Positions 1 to 11,365 of a DNA stretch of 64,000 bases are shown here, in pieces (the first letter of the stretch is position 1; every line of letters begins with the position of its first letter). The translations under genes were made by a program, and so were the position numbers. Source of the stretch: Arthrobacter silviterrae (GTDB lineage Bacteria; Actinomycetota; Actinomycetes; Actinomycetales; Micrococcaceae); the NCBI RefSeq assembly GCF_011045165.1, contig NZ_JAAKZI010000004.1:62001-126000 (forward strand), read 5' to 3'. Below the pieces are notes generated by a model that was not told the DNA's origin, did no database searches, and saw nothing but the letters and a program-made list of their open reading frames with translations.

Positions 1-781
1 CGGGCACCTTGGCCGAGGCATCCTGGTCCAGCAGCCAGAGGGTCTTCGTGACGCCCCGGGCGCCGGACGCCGGAACCTGCACGGGGTTGGCCCCTGCCAG
101 GCCCAGGCCCACGGCGGCGGCCTTGTCGGCACCGGCAGCCACGATCCAGATCTCCTGGGCGGTGTTGATGGCTTCCAGCGTCAATGACACGCGCGACGGC
201 GGCGGCTTGGGGGAGTTGCTGACGCCCACCACGGGCACGCCGTGCGATCGGATACCGGCCATTTCCGGGAAGAGGGAGGCGATGTGTGCGTCCGGGCCCA
301 GGCCCAGCAGCAGCACGTCGAAGCGGGGCACGGTGGGCGCCTGCTCCGAGGTGGCGTCGTCGTCGTTCTCCCATTCCAGCCGGGCAGCCGCTTCCAGCTG
401 GGCCGTGTAGTCGGCGGCGGCGGCATCCAGGCCGTCCACCTCGTCCGACGCGGCCATCGTGTGCACCCGGGCGGGGTCGGTGCCGATGTGGTCCAGGAGC
501 ACCTCCCGGGCCTGGCGGGCGTTGCGGTCGGGGGAGTCCGCCGGCACAAACCTGTCGTCGCCGAACCAGAAGTTGACCTTGGCCCAGTCGACGGCCAGCC
601 GGGCAGGCGACTCGGCCACGGCCTTGAGGGTGGCAATGCCCACGCTGCCGCCGGTCAGCACCACAGTGGCCTCGCCTCGTTCGCCCTGGACGTCCAGGAG
701 GCGGGTGATGAGCCGCGCTGCCGTGGTGGCGGCCAGCACGTCAAAGGACGGGTGCAGGGTGATGCGAACGTTGCGGCTCAT
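1..781 (-). CDS. pgl: 6-phosphogluconolactonase (3' end outside window)
   Basis: Hydrolyses 6-phosphoglucono-lactone to 6-phosphogluconate, the second step of the oxidative pentose phosphate pathway, in the cytosol. About 260 codons are present and the C-terminus lies beyond base 1. The translation begins MSRNVRITLHPSFD and contains the family phosphate-binding motif LTGGS, then a WFGDDRFVP segment and a LLGLGPDAHIASLFP segment, as in DevB/Pgl proteins. The ATG overlaps the opcA stop codon in an ATGA arrangement, so translation is probably coupled to opcA. It is the last visible gene of the tkt-tal-pgi-zwf-opcA-pgl operon. The assignment rests on motifs and gene order and is firm. Confidence 0.95.
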   Translation of the reverse strand, partial: MSRNVRITLHPSFDVLAATTAARLITRLLDVQGERGEATVVLTGGSVGIATLKAVAESPARLAVDWAKVNFWFGDDRFVPADSPDRNARQAREVLLDHIGTDPARVHTMAASDEVDGLDAAAADYTAQLEAAARLEWENDDDATSEQAPTVPRFDVLLLGLGPDAHIASLFPEMAGIRSHGVPVVGVSNSPKPPPSRVSLTLEAINTAQEIWIVAAGADKAAAVGLGLAGANPVQVPASGARGVTKTLWLLDQDASAKVP

Positions 782-1719
782 GCCGTCACAACCTTTTCTT
801 CGGCAAGCAGTTTCTTTACCCCCAGCGTAACCACTTCGCCAAAGACCTCGTCGGGATCCAGGCGCCTTAGCTCTTCGGCCAGGCAGTCCTGGAGGGAGCG
901 GCGGGGCAGGGAGATTTGCTGTTGCGGCTGGCCTGGCTGGGTCAGGATGGCCTCGAGGGTGCCGGGGCGGTGGAGCTCGACATTCCCTGTGGCCCGCTTC
1001 ATGATGACGCGGCGGATCCCGGTGCCCCTGGGGTCTTCCGCAACCGTGATGGGAACGCCCAGGGCGCGGTGCAGCCACGCGGCCAGCAGCAGGGTGCTGG
1101 GGGAGTCGCTGGCCCCTTCCACGTGCAGGGCCGTGACAGGGCCGGCCGAATCCTCCTGGTCGAGGACGGCGGCCAGCTGGATGCGCCAGTTGGTCAGGCG
1201 GGTCCAGGCCAGGTCGGTGTCCCCGGCCCGGTAGGTTTCGGCGATGTGCTTCAACGCCTCGCGGGGGTCCGCCTGGTTGGCCGAGTCCGTGATGCGGCGG
1301 TGGGCAATGCGTCCCACGGGGCTTTCGCTGGCGGACTCCGGCGCCCCATTGGGCCACCAGGCCACGATGGGCGCATCGGGGAGCAGCAGTGCCGAGACGA
1401 GCGATTCACTTTCCGGGGCAAGTTCGCCGTAGCCGCGCAGCACGATGACTTCCGAGGCTCCGGCGTCGCCGCCCACCCGGATCTCCCCGTCCAGGCGGGT
1501 GGGCTCGTCGGGGGAGCCCGCGGCGAGCACGATGATGCGGCACGGGTGTTCGCGGCTGGCCAGGTTGGCTGCCGTGATGGCGTCCTCTTCGAGGCCGTTT
1601 TGGGTGATGACCACCAGGGTCAGCACGCGGCCCAGGGTGACAACGCCGCCCTGTTCGCGCATCTTGACGATCTGCTTGGTGATGTTGGAGGTGGTGGTGT
1701 CTGGCAGGTCAACTATCAT
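778..1719 (-). CDS. opcA: Glucose-6-phosphate dehydrogenase assembly protein OpcA
   Basis: OpcA is the allosteric/assembly partner of Zwf in cyanobacteria and actinobacteria. The N-terminus MIVDLPDTTTSNITKQIVK followed by LGRVLTLVV is characteristic of the family. The length, 313 aa, is typical. The ATG at 1719 is preferred over an in-frame GTG at 1731 because it overlaps the zwf stop as ATGA and matches the usual family N-terminus. The gene is coupled at both ends, to zwf upstream and to pgl downstream, in keeping with stoichiometric production of the G6PDH complex. Confidence 0.95.
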   Translation of the reverse strand: MIVDLPDTTTSNITKQIVKMREQGGVVTLGRVLTLVVITQNGLEEDAITAANLASREHPCRIIVLAAGSPDEPTRLDGEIRVGGDAGASEVIVLRGYGELAPESESLVSALLLPDAPIVAWWPNGAPESASESPVGRIAHRRITDSANQADPREALKHIAETYRAGDTDLAWTRLTNWRIQLAAVLDQEDSAGPVTALHVEGASDSPSTLLLAAWLHRALGVPITVAEDPRGTGIRRVIMKRATGNVELHRPGTLEAILTQPGQPQQQISLPRRSLQDCLAEELRRLDPDEVFGEVVTLGVKKLLAEEKVVTA

Positions 1720-3260
1720 GGCCGGCGCCACGTCCTTCCGTCTCGCTTTAACAGGTCATCGGCCGACGACGGCCCCCAGCTGCCTGGCTCGTAGCTTTCC
1801 GGCTGCACGCCTTCGGCCGCCCAGAATTCCTCGAACGGGTCCAGGATCTTCCAGGACAGCTCCACTTCCTGGTGGCGGGGGAACAGGGGCGGCTCGCCGA
1901 GCAGCACGTCCAGGATGAGGCGCTCGTAGGCTTCTGGGCTGGACTCCGTGAAGGCATGGCCGTAGCCAAAGTCCATGGTGACGTCGCGGACCTCCATCTG
2001 CGTGCCGGGCACCTTGGATCCGAAGCGGATGGTGACGCCCTCATCAGGCTGGACGCGGATGACCACGGCGTTTTGCCCGAAGTCGTCGGCGGCGTGGTCG
2101 GTGAACAGCAGGTTGGGTGCCCGCTTGAACACGACGGCGATCTCGGTCACCCGGCGGCCCAGCCGCTTGCCCGTGCGCAGGTAGAACGGCACGCCGGACC
2201 ACCGGCGGGTGTTGATGTCCAGGCGGATGGCGGCAAAGGTTTCGGTGGTGGAATCGGCGGGGATGCCTTCCTCGTCCAGGTAGCCCAGCACCTCCTCGCC
2301 GCCCTGCCAGCCGCCGGCAAACTGGCCGCGGGCCGAATGGGTGGACAGGTCGGCCGGCAGCTTGACGGCGGCCAGCACCTTTTCCTTCTCGGCCCGCAGG
2401 TCCTCGGCGTTGAAGGAGATGGGCTCCTCCATGGCCGTCAGGGCCAGCAGCTGCAGCAGGTGGTTTTGGATCACGTCGCGGGCCGCGCCCACGCCGTCGT
2501 AGTAGCCCGCGCGTCCGCCCGTGCCAATGTCCTCGGCCATCGTGATCTGCACGTGGTCCACGTAGTTGGCGTTCCACAGGGGCTCAAAAAATTGGTTGGC
2601 AAAGCGCAGCGCCAGGATGTTCTGGACCGTTTCCTTGCCCAGGTAGTGGTCAATGCGGAAGACGGAATCCGCCGGAAAGACTGACTCCACAATGTCATTG
2701 AGGGCCCTGGCGGATTCCAGGTCGTGGCCGAACGGCTTTTCAATGACCACCCGGCGCCAGAAGTCGCCGGCCGTCTGGGCCAGGCCGTGGCTGGACAGCT
2801 GGCGGCAGACCAGTTCAAACGCCTTCGGCGGGATGGACAGGTAGAACGCGTGGTTGCCCTGCGTGCCGCGCTGTTCGTCAAGGTCCGCGAGGGTGTCCTT
2901 GAGCCGCTCAAAGGCCGCGTCGTCATCAAATTCGCCCGGGACAAAGCGGATGCCCAGGCTCAGCTGCGACCAGACGGTTTCATCAAACGGGGTGCGGCAG
3001 TGTGCCTGGACGGACGCCTTGACCTCTGCGGCGAACTCCGCATCGCTCCAGCTGCGCCGGGCAAAGCCCACCAGCGCGAAACTGGGCGGCAGCAGCCCCC
3101 GGTTGGCAAGGTCGTACACGGCCGGCATGAGCTTCTTGCGGGCCAGGTCGCCGGTGACTCCAAAGAGCACCAGCGACGACGGACCCGCCACGCGGGACAG
3201 CCGGCGGTCGCGGCTGTCCCGGAGCGGGTTTGCATGGTGTGTTGCTGCATTCGTTGGCAT
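1716..3260 (-). CDS. zwf: Glucose-6-phosphate 1-dehydrogenase
   Basis: Oxidises glucose-6-phosphate to 6-phosphoglucono-lactone with NADP+. The product is 514 aa from the ATG at 3260, the usual length. It shows the N-terminal nucleotide-binding segment LVLFGVTGDLARKKLMPA and the active-site signature RIDHYLGKETVQN. An in-frame GTG at 3332 would overlap pgi by more than 50 bp and is disfavoured. The gene lies 16 bp downstream of pgi and overlaps opcA by 4 bp. The stretch before the first conserved motif is somewhat variable, so the exact start is moderately certain while the function is certain. Confidence 0.96.
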   Translation of the reverse strand: MPTNAATHHANPLRDSRDRRLSRVAGPSSLVLFGVTGDLARKKLMPAVYDLANRGLLPPSFALVGFARRSWSDAEFAAEVKASVQAHCRTPFDETVWSQLSLGIRFVPGEFDDDAAFERLKDTLADLDEQRGTQGNHAFYLSIPPKAFELVCRQLSSHGLAQTAGDFWRRVVIEKPFGHDLESARALNDIVESVFPADSVFRIDHYLGKETVQNILALRFANQFFEPLWNANYVDHVQITMAEDIGTGGRAGYYDGVGAARDVIQNHLLQLLALTAMEEPISFNAEDLRAEKEKVLAAVKLPADLSTHSARGQFAGGWQGGEEVLGYLDEEGIPADSTTETFAAIRLDINTRRWSGVPFYLRTGKRLGRRVTEIAVVFKRAPNLLFTDHAADDFGQNAVVIRVQPDEGVTIRFGSKVPGTQMEVRDVTMDFGYGHAFTESSPEAYERLILDVLLGEPPLFPRHQEVELSWKILDPFEEFWAAEGVQPESYEPGSWGPSSADDLLKRDGRTWRRP

Positions 3261-3276
3261 GTGGAAAGTGTTTGCC

Positions 3277-4914
3277 CTATGCGTCGGTGCGGCGGCCGGC
3301 AAGCGCGGCCACCACAGTCTTGAGTTGTTCAACGCCCGTTGCGACGTCCGTCAGGTGCAGCCGCAGCACGGGCCGGCCATGGTCGGCCAGCACCTGGGCG
3401 TCGCCCGCAGCCTGGGCGGAAATCAGCTCCCCAAACGTAAACGGACGGTCCGGAATTGCCAAATCCTCGGCGGCGGCGCCGGTCACCTGGAGGAACACGC
3501 CAATGGCGGGTCCGCCCTTGTGGAACTGCCCGGTCGAGTGCAGGAAGCGCGGGCCCCAGCCGAAGGTGACGGGACGGCCGGTGGCGGCTGCCAGCTCGTC
3601 GCGCACGCCGGCCAGCGGGGCGTTGGCCAGCCGGTCGAGGTAGGCCTGCACGCTCAGGTAGCCGTTGGCAGGCAACGTCCCCAAAAGTGCGTCCAGCGCT
3701 TCCCCGGCGGTCGACGCCCCGGCCAGCCAGCCGGCGTCGTCGTTTGCCGTGCGGACCTCAATGGCGCCGTCGGTGAAGAGGGCCGGTGTCGGGGCCGGTG
3801 TGGCGTCCAACAGCCCGCGGGCGGCCACCTTGGCGGCCTCCACGTCCGGCTGGTCAAAGGGGTTGATGCCCAGGAGGCGGCCCGCAACGGCCACGGCAAA
3901 TTCCCACACCATCATCTGTGCGCCCAGGTCCCCGGCAATGCTGACTTCATTCGCCCGAAGTTCGACGTCGGCGTCCCCGGCCACCAGCCGCACCACCAAC
4001 ACGTCCGCGGCACCTCCCGTGACTTCGGGGGAGCCGGGGTCGGCCACCACCGGCAGCACGCCGGTGCCGAGCTTGCCCGTGGATTCGGCGATGAGCTGTT
4101 CGGCCCAGTCGGCGAAGCCCACAATGCCGGAGCCCTCATCGACGATCACGATCTTGTCCCGCAGCGGCGAGGTGCCGCCGAGGGCTGCACCAAGGCGCAG
4201 GCCGATGTTGCCGGTGTCGTCGTCACGCAGCATCTCGGCGGCTTCCTCGGCAGAGTCCAGGAGGGCCTGGGCGTCCACGCCGGCCAGGCCGGAGGGCACC
4301 AGCCCGAATGCCGTCAGTCCGGAATAGCGCCCGCCCACGTTCGGGTCCGCGTTGAACACCTTTCGGTAGCCGGCCTCGCGCGCCGACTTGTCCAGGGGCG
4401 AGCCGGGATCGGTGACAATGACGATTCTCGACTTGGCGTCGATTCCGGCAGCCGTGAACTCCTGCTCGAAGATGCGCCGCTGGGAATCGGTCTCCAGGGT
4501 GGAGCCGGACTTGGAGGAGACCACAATGGCCGTCCGGGCCAGGCGGTCCGCCACGGCGGCACGGACCTGGCCAGGCTCCGTGCTGTCCAGCACGGTCAGC
4601 TCCACGCCGGCCGTGGCCGTGATGACTTCCGGCGCCAGGGACGAGCCGCCCATGCCGCACAGCACGATGTGGCTGATGCCTTCGGCCTCGAAGGCGCTGC
4701 GCAATGCCACAATGTCGGCCACGAGGGGGGCGGACACCTGGGGTGTTTCGACCCAGCCCAGGCGGATGGCGGACTCGGATTCCGCGTCGGGGCCCCACAG
4801 GGTGGCGTCCTTGGCGAAGATCTTCGAGGCGACCTGGTCGGCGACCAGCGCCGGCAGGTGGGTTGCGCCGGCGGCCTCTGCGGCCCCTGAGGCGGAAAAT
4901 GCAAGGCTGGTCAT
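3277..4914 (-). CDS. pgi: Glucose-6-phosphate isomerase (actinobacterial type)
   Basis: Interconverts glucose-6-phosphate and fructose-6-phosphate and so links glycolysis to the pentose phosphate genes on either side. The product is 545 aa. The sugar-phosphate (SIS) segments are visible as VLCGMGGSSLAPEV and IVVSSKSGSTLETDS. It belongs to the divergent branch found inside actinobacterial tal-zwf clusters rather than the classical E. coli form, which is my recollection of the family. A GGAAGC ribosome-binding site lies in the 3' end of tal just before the ATG, and the intergenic distance from tal is 2 bp. Confidence 0.9.
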   Translation of the reverse strand: MTSLAFSASGAAEAAGATHLPALVADQVASKIFAKDATLWGPDAESESAIRLGWVETPQVSAPLVADIVALRSAFEAEGISHIVLCGMGGSSLAPEVITATAGVELTVLDSTEPGQVRAAVADRLARTAIVVSSKSGSTLETDSQRRIFEQEFTAAGIDAKSRIVIVTDPGSPLDKSAREAGYRKVFNADPNVGGRYSGLTAFGLVPSGLAGVDAQALLDSAEEAAEMLRDDDTGNIGLRLGAALGGTSPLRDKIVIVDEGSGIVGFADWAEQLIAESTGKLGTGVLPVVADPGSPEVTGGAADVLVVRLVAGDADVELRANEVSIAGDLGAQMMVWEFAVAVAGRLLGINPFDQPDVEAAKVAARGLLDATPAPTPALFTDGAIEVRTANDDAGWLAGASTAGEALDALLGTLPANGYLSVQAYLDRLANAPLAGVRDELAAATGRPVTFGWGPRFLHSTGQFHKGGPAIGVFLQVTGAAAEDLAIPDRPFTFGELISAQAAGDAQVLADHGRPVLRLHLTDVATGVEQLKTVVAALAGRRTDA

Positions 4915-4916
4915 GG

Positions 4917-6032
4917 TTATGCTTCCTTTCCGGCGGCGTCGAGGGCGTCCTGGACGTGGTTGAGCAGGTCCTTCCAGCTGGCCACGAACTTCTCCAGGCC
5001 TTCGGTTTCCAGCAGGCCGACCACGTCGTTGTAGGAGATGCCCAGGCCCTCAAGCTCGTTCAGGAGGGCGTTGGATTCCTCGTAGCTGCCGGTGACGGTG
5101 TCGCCCGTGACCACGCCGTGGTCGAAGGTCGCGTCAAGGGTCTTTTCCGGCATGGTGTTCACCACGTCCTTGGCCACCAGGCCCGTGACGTACAGGGTGT
5201 CCGGGTAGGCCGGGTCCTTGACTCCCGTGGAGGCCCAGAGGGGGCGCTGGGGGAGGGCCCCGGCGTCGGCCAGCAGCGCCCAGCGCTCCGAGGAGAAGAC
5301 TTCCTCGAAGATCTGGTAGGCCAGGCGGGCGTTGGCCAGGCCGGCCTTGCCCTTCAGGCCCAGGGCCTGCTCGGTGCCGATGGCCACCAGGCGCTTGTCG
5401 ATCTCGGTGTCCACGCGGGAGACGAAGAAGGACGCCACGGAGTGGATGTCCGCCAGGTTGTGGCCGTTGGCCTTGGCTTTTTCCAGCCCGGACAGGAAGG
5501 CGTTGACCACGGCGCGGTAGCGCTCCAGTGAGAAGATCAGCGTGACGTTGACGCTGATGCCCTCGGCAAGGGTGGCCGTGATGGCTTCCAGGCCCTCCAC
5601 CGTGGCGGGAATCTTGATGTAGACGTTCTTCTTGTTGACCTTGGCGTACAGGCGCTTGGCCTCGGCGATGGTCCCCTCGGTGTCCCACGCCTTGCGGGGG
5701 TCCACCTCGATGGACACGCGCCCGTCAACGCCCTTGGTGGCCTCCGCCACGGCGGCGAAGACGTCGCAGCCGTCGGCTACATCCGCCGTCGTCATTTCAA
5801 AGACGGCCTCCTCGGACTGGACGCCCTGGGCGGAGAATGCCTTGAGCTCAGCCTTGTAGGCGTCGCTCTTGGTGATGGCTGCCTCGAAGATGCTGGGGTT
5901 GGTGGTCACGCCAACCACGTTCTTCTCGGCGATGAGCTGCTTCAGGCTGCCTGTCACCAGGCGGGTGCGGGACAGGTCATCCATCCAAATGGACACGCCG
6001 GCGGCGGAAAGGTCTGCGGTGGGTGTAGTCAT
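4917..6032 (-). CDS. tal: Transaldolase
   Basis: Transfers a dihydroxyacetone unit from sedoheptulose-7-phosphate to glyceraldehyde-3-phosphate in the non-oxidative pentose phosphate pathway. The product is 371 aa, the length of the actinobacterial TalB-like subfamily. It has the N-terminal [13 protein letters not shown] motif, a central [13 protein letters not shown] stretch and the Schiff-base lysine region [15 protein letters not shown]. The ATG has an AGGAAG ribosome-binding site about 10 nt upstream. It sits between tkt (49 bp gap) and pgi (2 bp gap). Confidence 0.96.
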   Translation of the reverse strand: MTTPTADLSAAGVSIWMDDLSRTRLVTGSLKQLIAEKNVVGVTTNPSIFEAAITKSDAYKAELKAFSAQGVQSEEAVFEMTTADVADGCDVFAAVAEATKGVDGRVSIEVDPRKAWDTEGTIAEAKRLYAKVNKKNVYIKIPATVEGLEAITATLAEGISVNVTLIFSLERYRAVVNAFLSGLEKAKANGHNLADIHSVASFFVSRVDTEIDKRLVAIGTEQALGLKGKAGLANARLAYQIFEEVFSSERWALLADAGALPQRPLWASTGVKDPAYPDTLYVTGLVAKDVVNTMPEKTLDATFDHGVVTGDTVTGSYEESNALLNELEGLGISYNDVVGLLETEGLEKFVASWKDLLNHVQDALDAAGKEA

Positions 6033-6081
6033 GTCTTTGCTTCTTCCTAAAAGTGAACTGAAGGTGAAGGGTGCGGGGCTG

Positions 6082-8208
<2,127 letters not shown>

Positions 8209-8576
8209 TTATAGGTCCCTCTCGTTGAGTGCAGGCACGAAGCACGTGCACGGCACGCGCACGGCCGGGCCAGGGACAAGTCCGTGGCTCCGCTGCCCTG
8301 CGCTGCTTCGCGTTGAAACTTATGATCTTGCTTCAGCTTAGTGCCACTGGTGCCGGTGGTGGCTAACCGCCGCCCGGGCATGAGATTCACAAAGGGACGG
8401 GGTGGCGGGCAAGTGATCAGATTTGCCGCAACTTGCCACAATTGCTTGACTTATTCACGTTCATGTCTTTTCACCCGCGGCCAGCTATGATATTTAGAGG
8501 TTTTGCCGCCCGGCTGCCGCCACCCGTGGTGGTGTGATCCGCGGCCGGGCCGCTGCTGTGAACCAACGATTAGAAC
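8209..8576. promoter_or_regulatory. 368-bp divergent intergenic region tkt/ctaB
   Basis: This is the largest gene-free stretch in the window. It must carry the promoters for the leftward carbon operon and rightward ctaB. On the plus strand TATGAT at 8486-8491 is a good -10 candidate for ctaB, but the sequence 17 bp upstream is a poor -35, and TTGACT at 8446-8451 is too far away (34 bp). On the minus strand TAAGCT (complement of 8335-8340) is a weak -10 candidate for tkt. The part around 8420-8500 is visibly more AT-rich than its surroundings. I see no riboswitch fold, tRNA or convincing small ORF here. Confidence 0.4.
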
Positions 8577-9557
8577 ATGGTGACATTACACGTGAGTGCA
8601 ACGCATATCCCGATCGCCGGAACATCCCCCGAGGCACCAATGCGTGTGGGGATTTCTGCCAAGGCCAAGGGATACCTGGCCCTGACCAAGCCCCGGGTGG
8701 TGGAGCTGCTGCTGGTGACCACCCTGCCCACCATGTTCTTCGCGCAGGGCTATTCCGGCAGGGGAGGCGTCCCCAGCCTGTGGCTCATGGTGGCCACCAT
8801 GGTCGGCGGCGCCCTGGCAGCCGGCGCGTCCGGTGCCTTCAACTGCTACATTGACCGCGACATTGACAAGATCATGCACCGGACGTCGAAGCGCCCCCTG
8901 GTGACCGGCGTCATCACCCCGCGCGAGGCACTCGTCTTTTCGTGGGTGCTCACAGTCCTGGCCGTTGCCCTGCTGTGGAGCATCAACCCGCTGACCGGGC
9001 TGCTCGGCGTCGGGGCAATCTTCCTGTACGTGGTGGTCTACTCGCTGATCCTCAAGCGCCGCACCACGCAAAACATCGTCTGGGGCGGGGCTGCAGGATG
9101 CATGCCGGTGCTCATCGCCTGGTCCGCCGTGACCAATTCGGTCCAGTGGCCGGCAGTGATCCTGTTCATGATCATCTTCCTGTGGACCCCGCCTCACTAC
9201 TGGCCCCTGTCCATGCGCTACGGCGACGACTACAACGCCGTCAACGTCCCCATGCTCGGCGCCGTGGCCGGCTCGCGGACCGTGGCCGTGCAGGTGGTCC
9301 TGTACACGTGGGCCATGGTGGCGTGCTCGCTGCTCATGATTCCCCTGGGCGGCGCGGGCATTGTCTACACCGTGGTGGCCATTGGCGCCGGCGGCTGGTT
9401 CCTGTTCGAGGCCCACACGCTTTACAGCAATGCCAAGAAGGACCTTGTCACCAAGAAGAACGCCATGAAGGTGTTCCACGCGTCCATTTCCTACCTGACA
9501 CTGGTGTTCCTCTCCCTGGCGGTGGATCCGTTTGTGGGCCAGGCCCTGATGCGCTGA
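8577..9557 (+). CDS. ctaB: Protoheme IX farnesyltransferase (heme O synthase)
   Basis: Membrane UbiA-family enzyme that converts heme B to heme O by adding farnesyl, for aa3 cytochrome oxidase. The product is 326 aa with about eight to nine hydrophobic segments. The two Asp-rich prenyl-diphosphate sites are seen as [20 protein letters not shown] and [14 protein letters not shown]. The ATG at 8577 lacks an obvious ribosome-binding site, and an in-frame GTG at 8589 (GTGAGTGCAACG) is an alternative. The functional partner ctaA lies next to it in the opposite orientation, with a shared hairpin terminator between them. Confidence 0.95.
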   Translation: MVTLHVSATHIPIAGTSPEAPMRVGISAKAKGYLALTKPRVVELLLVTTLPTMFFAQGYSGRGGVPSLWLMVATMVGGALAAGASGAFNCYIDRDIDKIMHRTSKRPLVTGVITPREALVFSWVLTVLAVALLWSINPLTGLLGVGAIFLYVVVYSLILKRRTTQNIVWGGAAGCMPVLIAWSAVTNSVQWPAVILFMIIFLWTPPHYWPLSMRYGDDYNAVNVPMLGAVAGSRTVAVQVVLYTWAMVACSLLMIPLGGAGIVYTVVAIGAGGWFLFEAHTLYSNAKKDLVTKKNAMKVFHASISYLTLVFLSLAVDPFVGQALMR

Positions 9558-9570
9558 CCACGCAGACAAA

Positions 9571-9625
9571 GGAACGACGCCGGCGGCGCACCTTCCCTGT
9601 GAAGGTGCGCCGCCGTCGTCGTTCC
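9571..9625. terminator. Bidirectional hairpin terminator between ctaB and ctaA
   Basis: The left arm (9571-9595) and right arm (9601-9625) pair over 9 bp, one C/T mismatch, then 15 bp, around a 5-nt loop. It sits between two convergent genes. There is no long T-run on either side, so it may act as a factor-assisted terminator or mRNA-stabilising hairpin. Confidence 0.75.
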
Positions 9626-9638
9626 TGTTGGCCTGGTG

Positions 9639-10604
9639 TCAGGAAGCGCGGACCTGGTCCCTGCCGCGGCGAAGGGCGAGGTCGACAATGTTGGTGCCGG
9701 TTGCCAGGAGCAGTGAGGAGCCCACCATGTGCAGGCCTACCAGCAGTGACGGGACGCCGGTGAAGTACTGCCAGTAGCCAATGGCCCCCTGGTAGACAAC
9801 GGAGACAATGAGGAGCACCGCAGCGCTGCGCAGGAGACCGGGCGTGCGCCACAGCAGGACCAGCAGAATCACGGAAACTGCCACCAGCAGGTACACCGGC
9901 AGCACGTGGATGCGCGTGACCAGGTAGCCGTCAAGGCCCATGCGCGGTGAGGTGGAGTCGCCGGAGTGCGGGCCGGAACCCGTGACCAGGGTTCCCAGCA
10001 CCACGGCCAGGTAGGTGCACACGGCCGCCACGGCGCTCAATTGGCGAATGGTCTGGCGGGGCCGCACGGCCGTGGCCGGCGCCGTGGCGCCGGTACGCCC
10101 GTAGGCCCTGTTGACCAGTAGCATGCTAAAGACCACCAGGGCGGCGGAGACCAGGAAATGCAGGCTGACCACGTACGGGTTCAGCCCGGTCAGCACGGTG
10201 ATGCCGCCAATCACCGCCTGGGCGGGAATGCTGGCCAGGAGGGAGAACGTGAGCCAAAAGAGGTCCTTGCGCTCCTTCCGGAGGTTCCAGAGCATCACCA
10301 GCAGGGCCAGTGCGACGGCGGCCAGGGCAAACGTCAGTGTCCGGTTGGTGAACTCGATGACGCCGTGAATGCCCATGGCGGGGGTGTTGGTGAGGGAGCC
10401 GGGCGTGCATTGGGGCCAGGTGGGGCACCCCAGGCCTGAGCCCGTCAGGCGGACCACGCCGCCGGAGACAATGAGGACTCCCTGGCCGATCAGCAGGCCC
10501 ACGGACAGGCGGCGGATGGCCGGCGTGACCGAGGTGGGCAGCTTGTCCGCCATGGATTTCAGGGTGGTTTTTTGACTCACTTCATTCACGTCTTTCAGTT
10601 CCAT
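9639..10604 (-). CDS. ctaA: Heme A synthase (COX15/CtaA)
   Basis: Membrane enzyme oxidising the C8 methyl of heme O to give heme A. The product is about 321 aa with roughly eight membrane segments. It shows the early conserved segment VRLTGSGLGCPTWPQC and His-containing helices (GIHGVIEFTNRTL and LHFLVSAALVVFS). The ATG at 10604 is an estimate. It overlaps the permease stop, while GTG at 10589 or 10580 and ATG at 10553 remain possible because no clear ribosome-binding site singles one out. The open frame extends much further upstream, but that part is a shadow of the permease gene and not real N-terminal sequence. Confidence 0.93.
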   Translation of the reverse strand: MELKDVNEVSQKTTLKSMADKLPTSVTPAIRRLSVGLLIGQGVLIVSGGVVRLTGSGLGCPTWPQCTPGSLTNTPAMGIHGVIEFTNRTLTFALAAVALALLVMLWNLRKERKDLFWLTFSLLASIPAQAVIGGITVLTGLNPYVVSLHFLVSAALVVFSMLLVNRAYGRTGATAPATAVRPRQTIRQLSAVAAVCTYLAVVLGTLVTGSGPHSGDSTSPRMGLDGYLVTRIHVLPVYLLVAVSVILLVLLWRTPGLLRSAAVLLIVSVVYQGAIGYWQYFTGVPSLLVGLHMVGSSLLLATGTNIVDLALRRGRDQVRAS

Positions 10605-11365
10605 TTGAACCATTTGATGGCCGCCACCGAGCCGGCAGCGGTCCAGGCAAGCAGGATGACCAAGGCAAAAATATCGAGCCGGCCATCGATCAGCGACGCC
10701 CGCATCAGAGTGCCCAGCGCACCCGAGGGCAGCCAGTCGACAATCCCGGCCATGGTGTCGGAGAATTTGGCGGCCGGCAGCACAATGCCGCCCATGGCGG
10801 CCAGCAGGATCCAGCCCAGGTTGGTGATGGCCAGCGTCGCCTCCGGGCGGACGGTGCCGGCAATGAGCAGGCCCAGGGCCGTAAAGGCGGCGGCACCCAG
10901 GACCAGCAGCGGGATCCCCAGCAGCACCCCGCCCGGGGAGGGGCGCCAGCCCATGAACGCGGCGACGGTGGAAATAATGGCCACCTGGATGGCCAGCGCC
11001 ACCAGCACGGCAATCACCTTGCCCGCGATGAGGCCGCCCTTGCCCAGGGGAGTGGTGGACAGGAAGCGCAGCACCCCGTACCGGCGGTCGAAGCCGGTGG
11101 CAATGCCCTGGCCGGTGAACGCCGTCGACAGTGCACACAGGGCCAGGATGCCCGGGGTTGCCATGTCAACCCGGGAGTGGCCCATGCCGTCAAGGATGGG
11201 CGTCACGGCCAGCGCGATCAGCCCCAGCAGCGGCATGACAATCATGAGCACCAGCTGTTCGCCGTTGCGCAGCATGGTCGCGGCCTCATACCTGCCGTGG
11301 TTGAGGACGCGCCTGGCCAGGGATGCGGCACCGGCGGGCGGAACGTCGGTGAAGAGGCTGCTCAT
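10595..11365 (-). CDS. ABC-2 type transporter permease
   Basis: Membrane subunit of an export-type ABC transporter. The product is 256 aa with about six hydrophobic segments, including VLMIVMPLLGLIALAV near the N-terminus and ILLAAMGGIVLPAAKF near the C-terminus. The middle segment RRYGVLRFLSTTPLGKGGLI is typical of ABC-2 permeases of the YadH/DrrB kind. The ATG at 11365 overlaps the ATPase stop codon as ATGA, and the 3' end overlaps the ctaA start. The substrate is unknown. Coupling to ctaA suggests, but does not prove, a role around heme A or oxidase biogenesis. Confidence 0.88.
   Translation of the reverse strand: MSSLFTDVPPAGAASLARRVLNHGRYEAATMLRNGEQLVLMIVMPLLGLIALAVTPILDGMGHSRVDMATPGILALCALSTAFTGQGIATGFDRRYGVLRFLSTTPLGKGGLIAGKVIAVLVALAIQVAIISTVAAFMGWRPSPGGVLLGIPLLVLGAAAFTALGLLIAGTVRPEATLAITNLGWILLAAMGGIVLPAAKFSDTMAGIVDWLPSGALGTLMRASLIDGRLDIFALVILLAWTAAGSVAAIKWFKWN

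Noticed and set aside
2854-4890. 678-codon open frame on the plus strand
   Set aside because: It is antisense to zwf and pgi, whose motifs are complete. Long antisense frames are expected at this GC content, and the translation has no recognisable domain.
8446-8491. TTGACT/TATGAT as a paired ctaB promoter
   Set aside because: The two boxes are separated by 34 bp, about twice the workable spacing.
10605-11138. Upstream extension giving a 499-residue ctaA product
   Set aside because: The extra 170+ residues are His/Arg/Pro-rich shadow sequence of the overlapping permease gene. CtaA proteins are about 300-330 residues.
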